From NCBI GenBank assembly GCA_016709145.1, contig JADJEK010000009.1, positions 225,549-289,548 of the forward strand: a DNA stretch of 64,000 nucleotides. The letters run 5' to 3'. Both the position numbers and the translations under genes were made by a program. The stretch is from Planctomycetota bacterium (GTDB lineage: Bacteria > Planctomycetota > B15-G4 > JADJEK01). Positions 60,030 to 64,000 of this stretch are shown one piece after another (within the stretch, counting starts at the first letter, position 1; the number at the start of each line of letters is the position of its first letter). Under the pieces are notes generated by a model, which made no database searches, was not told the origin of the DNA, and was given only the letters and a program-made list of their open reading frames with translations.

Positions 60030-63000
60030 ATGACGACCGCCTTCCTCGACCGCCAGATCGGCAATTACCGGGTGATCGAGAAGCTCGGCGAAGGCGGCAT
60101 GGGCACCGTCTTCCTCGCTCGTGTGGTGAAGGCGAAGCGCGGCCTGCGCGCCGACGCCGAAGTCGCGCTCAAGATCCTGCATCCTCACCTCGCGAATCCC
60201 GACCTCGTCAAGCGCTTCGAACGCGAAGGCGGAATCGGCCAGAAGCTGCGCCATCCGCGCGTGATGCGCATCCACGACGTGGGCACCGAGACTTTGAACG
60301 GCGTCGACGTCCACTTCATGGCGATGCAGCGCCTGCGCGGCCGCACGCTGCGCAGCGTGCTCGACGAATCGAAGACGCTGCCGATCGAACGCGTCATGCA
60401 ACTCGGTCACGAGATCGCCGACGGCCTGGCCGCGATCCACGATGCCGGCGCCGTCCACCGCGACATCAAACCGGCGAACGTGTTCGTCGAGGACGACGGC
60501 CACGCCGTGATCGCCGACCTCGGCCTGTCGCGCCTGCTCGAGCCGAAGACCGAGATCTCGCTGCCCGGCACGTTCCTCGGCAGCATCGCGTACGCGGCGC
60601 CGGAGCAACTCGAAGGCTTCGACGTCGGTCCCGAGGCCGATCTCTACGCGCTCGGCGTGCTGCTCTACGAAATGGCGAGCGGCAAGAACCCGTTCCACGG
60701 CGACGACCTCAAGACGACGATGCACGCGCACGCGAACCTCGTCGTGCCACCGTTGTCGCGCGCGGCGCCGTCCGCGACGTACTTGCTCGAGCGCGTCGTG
60801 TTCGCGCTGCTCGACAAGAAGCCCGAGTCGCGTCTGCGTCCCGCGCGTCGCGTCGCCGACATCCTGACCGAGCGCGAGCGTTCGGAATGGTGGCGGCAAT
60901 ACGTCGCCGGCGAGACCGGCGTCGAACGCCTGTCGAAGGCGCGGCGCCAACTCAAGGTCACGCGCGTCACGCGCGTCCACGGTCGCGAACACGAGCTGGA
61001 GACGATCGTCGACGCGTTGCGCACGGCGACGATCGGCCGCAGCGGACGCATCGTCGTCGTGGCCGGCGAGGCCGGCGCCGGCAAGACTCGTCTCGTCGAC
61101 GCGGCGCTCGAAGAAGCCGAAGTGGGCGCGTTCCCGACCAACGCCGTCGTCTCGCGCTTCCTCGACGTCGCGACGCCGCTGCCGTACTTCGCGCTGAACG
61201 AAGCCCTGTTGTTCGCGTTCGATCTGAAGGCGCTGCCGCGCGAGCAGAGGCGCGAGAAGCTCATCGACGCGCTGCGCGAACACTTGATCGAACGGCGTGT
61301 GTTCGCCGAGGCGTTCGCCGCGTTGATCGACGATCGCGAACCCGAACAGGCGTTGTCGCAGTTGCCGAAGGAAGCGATCCCCGCGCTCTACGCCGAGGTC
61401 ATCCGCACGCTGTCGATCAAGACCGCGCTCGTCCTCGTCATCGAGAACCTTCAGTTCGCCGACGCCGCGGCGCTGAAAGTGCTCGAGTCCCTGGCGCGCG
61501 CGGTCGCGATGTTCCCGATCGCGCTCGTGTTCACGGTGCGGACGTCCGGCGCCGACGTCGTCGATCCGACGCATCCGCACACGGACTTCCTGAAGATCGT
61601 CCAGAGCGTGCGCGAGTCGGTCTGGATCGGGCTCGATCGACTGACCGGACCCGCGGTCGCCGGCATCGTCCGCGATCTCGGTGTGCCGCGTCGTGTCGAG
61701 AAGGCGCTCGCCGAGCGCCTCTTCTCGGCCAGCGAAGGCAACCCCGCGTTCCTGTTCGCGCTGATCGAGGACCTCGAGCGTCGCGGTCGCCTGCACGACC
61801 CGCAGATCTCGCACCTGCGCCAACTGCCGATCCCGAACTCGATCGCCGAGTTGCTCTCGCGTCGACTCGACGACGTCGACCCGCAAGCGCGCGCGTTCCT
61901 CGACTTCGCCTCGGTGTTCGGACCGCGCTTCAAGATCGAGCCGGTCGTCGAAGGACTCGGGCTCGATTTCACGTCGGCGGCGCAGATCGTGTCGCGGCTC
62001 GTCGATCGCTATCGCATGATTCGCGCGTTCGACCAGGCCTACCGCTTCGACCACCACATGCTGCGCGAGCAGGTCTACGCGCGACTCGCGCCGGCCACCA
62101 AGCTGAAGCACCACTTGCGCGTGGCGCAGATGCTCGCGCGCGAGGCCGCGCATCCCCACGAGGCGACGCGCGCGGCCTACGAAGCCGGCGTGCACTTCTC
62201 GGTCGCCGAGGAGCACGCCTCGGCGGCCCGCTACCTCGTCGGCGCGGCCAAGTTCCTCGTGGCGCGCAACCAGCACGAGCGCGCCGAGCGCCTCGCGAAC
62301 ACCGCGGTGCAACACGCACAGAAGTCCGCCGAAAGCGGAGCCACGCTCGCGGCCGCCGACGTGTTCGCGCTGCACCAGGTGCGCGCTTCGATCTCGGGCC
62401 ACCTCGGTCATCGCGAAGGGCAGGGCGAGAGCCTCGTGATCGCGGCGCGCGCGGCGCACGAACTCGGCCAGGCCGCGGCGATCGCCGAAGCCGAAGTGAT
62501 GCTCGCGCGCTTCAACGCCGTGACGGCACGCACGTTCGCGGCCGTGCACCACGCCGAGCGCGCGCGCATGGCCGCGATCGACGCCGGCGATCCGTCGCTC
62601 GAAGCCGCGGCGCTGCGCGTGAAGGCCGAGGTCCAGCGCTTCCTCGGCGATCCCGATTGCGAAAACGTCTTGCGCCAAGCCGACGAACTGGCGCGCAAGA
62701 GCGGCGACGAAACCGGCCGCGCGTTCGGCATGTTGCTGCTCGGCCAGTTCCTGCTGTCGACGGACCGCGCGCAGGAAGCGCTGCGTACGTTCAAGGAAGC
62801 GCTGAAGTCGTTCGAGGAACTCGAGGACGACCGCGGCCGCAGTCGGGCGTTCTTCCACATCGGTCGCGCGTATCGCGAGATCGGCGACGTCGGCCGCGGC
62901 GCCAAGGCCGTCGACGTCGCCGAGCACGTCGCCACCGCTTGTTCGGATCAAGTGCAGATCGCACGCTGCCAATACCTGCAAGGCGACTTGGCGATGCGGC

Positions 63001-63545
63001 GGCGTGAGTACGAGGTCGCGGTCACGCGCTTGGAACACGCGATCGCGGGCTTGGCCGGCGACGATGATCCGGCTTACGAGGTCTACTCGCACATCGCGCT
63101 GGCGCTGACGTACTCGGCGCGGCAGTGGAGCGCGCGCGATCCGGCCAAGGCCGTGGTCCACGCCAGTGCGGCCGTGAAGCGCGCGCAACAACTCGGCCTC
63201 GAGCGCCAAGAGGCGTACGCCTACACCGTGCTCGCGTTCGCGCACCTCGCGGCCGCCGCTCCGCAGTTCGCGCTGGCCGTGAGCCGCAAGGGCCTGAAGT
63301 TCGTCGAGTCCGATCGCTCCGGCAAGAAGCGTGCGGCCGAGACCTTGTTCGTCCACTACCGGTGCTTGAAGGAGTTGAAGCGCAAGGACGAAGCCGGCGA
63401 GTACCTGCAGCGCGCGTTCGATCTCGTGCTCCTGCGAGCCGCCGAGTTCGAGGAGTCCGAGAAGCGTCGGCAGTTCCTCGACGTCGACATGTTCAACGCC
63501 GCCGTGGTCCGCGAAGCGCGCAAAGTGCTGAAGCTGGAGCTGTGA
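60030..63545 (+). CDS. Ser/Thr protein kinase fused to NTPase and TPR domains
   Basis: An 1171-aa protein. Residues 1-290 form a bacterial Ser/Thr kinase: glycine loop LGEGGMGTVF (19-28), VALK lysine K48, HRDIKPAN with D145, and DLG at 163-165 in place of DFG. Residues about 320-700 form a STAND/AAA-like NTPase with Walker A GEAGAGKT (346-353). The remaining 450 residues are TPR-like helical repeats (ALRTFKEALKSFEELEDDRG). No transmembrane helix is seen, so sensing is probably cytoplasmic through the TPR solenoid. AGGAG lies 2 nt before the ATG at 60030, unusually close. It stands alone between cysS (divergent) and the kdp genes. Confidence 0.92.
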   Translation: MTTAFLDRQIGNYRVIEKLGEGGMGTVFLARVVKAKRGLRADAEVALKILHPHLANPDLVKRFEREGGIGQKLRHPRVMRIHDVGTETLNGVDVHFMAMQRLRGRTLRSVLDESKTLPIERVMQLGHEIADGLAAIHDAGAVHRDIKPANVFVEDDGHAVIADLGLSRLLEPKTEISLPGTFLGSIAYAAPEQLEGFDVGPEADLYALGVLLYEMASGKNPFHGDDLKTTMHAHANLVVPPLSRAAPSATYLLERVVFALLDKKPESRLRPARRVADILTERERSEWWRQYVAGETGVERLSKARRQLKVTRVTRVHGREHELETIVDALRTATIGRSGRIVVVAGEAGAGKTRLVDAALEEAEVGAFPTNAVVSRFLDVATPLPYFALNEALLFAFDLKALPREQRREKLIDALREHLIERRVFAEAFAALIDDREPEQALSQLPKEAIPALYAEVIRTLSIKTALVLVIENLQFADAAALKVLESLARAVAMFPIALVFTVRTSGADVVDPTHPHTDFLKIVQSVRESVWIGLDRLTGPAVAGIVRDLGVPRRVEKALAERLFSASEGNPAFLFALIEDLERRGRLHDPQISHLRQLPIPNSIAELLSRRLDDVDPQARAFLDFASVFGPRFKIEPVVEGLGLDFTSAAQIVSRLVDRYRMIRAFDQAYRFDHHMLREQVYARLAPATKLKHHLRVAQMLAREAAHPHEATRAAYEAGVHFSVAEEHASAARYLVGAAKFLVARNQHERAERLANTAVQHAQKSAESGATLAAADVFALHQVRASISGHLGHREGQGESLVIAARAAHELGQAAAIAEAEVMLARFNAVTARTFAAVHHAERARMAAIDAGDPSLEAAALRVKAEVQRFLGDPDCENVLRQADELARKSGDETGRAFGMLLLGQFLLSTDRAQEALRTFKEALKSFEELEDDRGRSRAFFHIGRAYREIGDVGRGAKAVDVAEHVATACSDQVQIARCQYLQGDLAMRRREYEVAVTRLEHAIAGLAGDDDPAYEVYSHIALALTYSARQWSARDPAKAVVHASAAVKRAQQLGLERQEAYAYTVLAFAHLAAAAPQFALAVSRKGLKFVESDRSGKKRAAETLFVHYRCLKELKRKDEAGEYLQRAFDLVLLRAAEFEESEKRRQFLDVDMFNAAVVREARKVLKLEL

Positions 63546-63655
63546 GCCACGCCGCGACCACGCGCCCTGGAGCGAACGAGCTGCGGTCTTGATGCCGCCC
63601 TGATGTCCCCCGACCTACGGTTCTTCGCGAGATCCACCGCGGAGGGCGTTGCGTC

Positions 63656-63745
63656 ATGGACTTGGTCTACCTCGCGATCGTGATCGCGTTCTTCGGCCTC
63701 GCGGCCGTGCTCGTCGTGCGCAGCGCGGCGCGGAGGGACGCATGA
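63656..63745 (+). CDS. 29-aa membrane peptide upstream of kdpF
   Basis: A 29-residue reading frame (DLVYLAIVIAFFGLAAVLVV, then RSAARRDA) that is one transmembrane helix with a basic tail. GGAGGG lies 9 nt before the ATG, and its stop overlaps the kdpF start (ATGA), so it appears translated and coupled. Similar tiny helices often precede kdpF in other bacteria but are usually unannotated; they are candidates for small subunits or regulators of the potassium pump. Confidence 0.65.
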   Translation: MDLVYLAIVIAFFGLAAVLVVRSAARRDA

Positions 63746-63834
63746 CGTCCACCCTGCTGCTCGCGCTGGTGCTCGTGGTCGTGCTCGGCGCGTACCTGGT
63801 CGTCGCGATCCTCGATCCGGAGCGCTTCGCATGA
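63742..63834 (+). CDS. kdpF: K+-transporting ATPase KdpF subunit
   Basis: A 30-aa single-helix protein (TLLLALVLVVVLGAYLVVAI) ending in LDPERF, the tail typical of KdpF, which stabilises the KdpFABC potassium pump in the membrane. CGGAGGGA lies 4-11 nt upstream. The stop overlaps the kdpA ATG by 4 bp. Confidence 0.88.
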   Translation: MTSTLLLALVLVVVLGAYLVVAILDPERFA

Positions 63835-64000
63835 GCCTCGTCGACGGCTTGCGCATCGTGTTGCCGTTGCTGGTGCTGGCCGTTCTCGCCGTGCCGGTCG
63901 GGACCTGGATCGCGCGCGTGTTCGGCTTCGTTCCGGGCGAGTCGTCGTGGACCGAGCGCGTGTTCGGGCCGCTCGAACGACTCGTGCTGCGCGTGGCGCG
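63831..64000 (+). CDS. kdpA: K+-transporting ATPase KdpA subunit (5' part)
   Basis: The first 56 residues of KdpA, cut by the window end. The first helix (IVLPLLVLAVLAVPVGTWIA) and ARVFGFVPGE-SSWTERVFGPLERLV match the KdpA N-terminus, the potassium-selective channel subunit of the KdpFABC pump. kdpB, kdpC and the kdpDE regulators would be expected to the right. Confidence 0.9.
   Translation, partial: MSLVDGLRIVLPLLVLAVLAVPVGTWIARVFGFVPGESSWTERVFGPLERLVLRVA

Noticed and set aside
59910..63356. Long minus-strand frame (about 1150 codons) opposite the Ser/Thr kinase
   Set aside because: The plus strand has a full set of kinase and NTPase motifs; the minus frame is Arg/His/Val-rich without motifs, typical of GC-rich antisense.

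Overview
The window is a GC-rich chromosomal segment that most likely comes from a member of the Planctomycetota. This is inferred from gene content: secreted FG-GAP/VCBS repeat proteins and PQQ-type beta-propellers, a MoxR-DUF58-VWA-VWA operon joined to large coiled-coil, DUF4175-like and alpha-toroid (squalene-cyclase-repeat) proteins, a giant Ser/Thr kinase with NTPase and TPR domains, and a short secretory C-terminal domain shared by otherwise unrelated proteins. No rRNA, tRNA, CRISPR array, phage gene or intact transposase was seen. GTG starts and 4-bp ATGA/GTGA overlaps are common.

Layout. 0.1-1.3 kb: an ECF-like sigma factor with a zinc-finger partner. 1.2-5.5 kb (minus): kynureninase-like enzyme, benzoate/2-aminobenzoate-type CoA ligase, creatininase-family hydrolase and hotdog thioesterase, a probable aromatic acyl-CoA operon. 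5.6-16 kb: secreted PQQ-type sugar dehydrogenase, MBL/beta-CASP hydrolase, HEAT-repeat protein, RhlE-type helicase, DJ-1/PfpI protein, zinc-ribbon membrane protein, enolase and an FtsB-like protein. 16-24 kb: a secreted propeller and three tandem FG-GAP paralogues, two of identical length and a third lacking the C-terminal domain. 24-46 kb: a co-directional cluster, moxR-DUF58-VWA-VWA, ClC channel, 1509-aa propeller/TPR protein, alpha-toroid, DUF4175-like, two coiled-coil proteins and a second alpha-toroid. This is the best candidate for a multi-protein envelope system. 46-52 kb: a redox-dead thioredoxin-like protein, then minus-strand TPR protein, thiS, thiG and larE. 52-57.7 kb: nusA-infB-DUF503-rbfA plus two small unknown genes, without rimP or ylxR, preceded by an attenuator-like hairpin. 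58.4-59.8 kb: a cysS interrupted by four apparent frameshifts. 60-63.5 kb: the kinase. 63.6 kb to the end: the start of a kdp potassium-pump operon (a 29-aa membrane peptide, kdpF, 5' part of kdpA).

Two gene-free stretches (45.87-46.61 and 57.74-58.38 kb) carry copies of one dispersed repeat. Its hairpins differ between copies by paired, compensatory base changes, so secondary structure appears to be what is conserved. One copy also holds a MITE-like 184-bp inverted-repeat segment. Together with the clustered frameshifts in the neighbouring cysS, these are the most unusual observations here. All functional names rest on motif recognition by eye; no database search was run.
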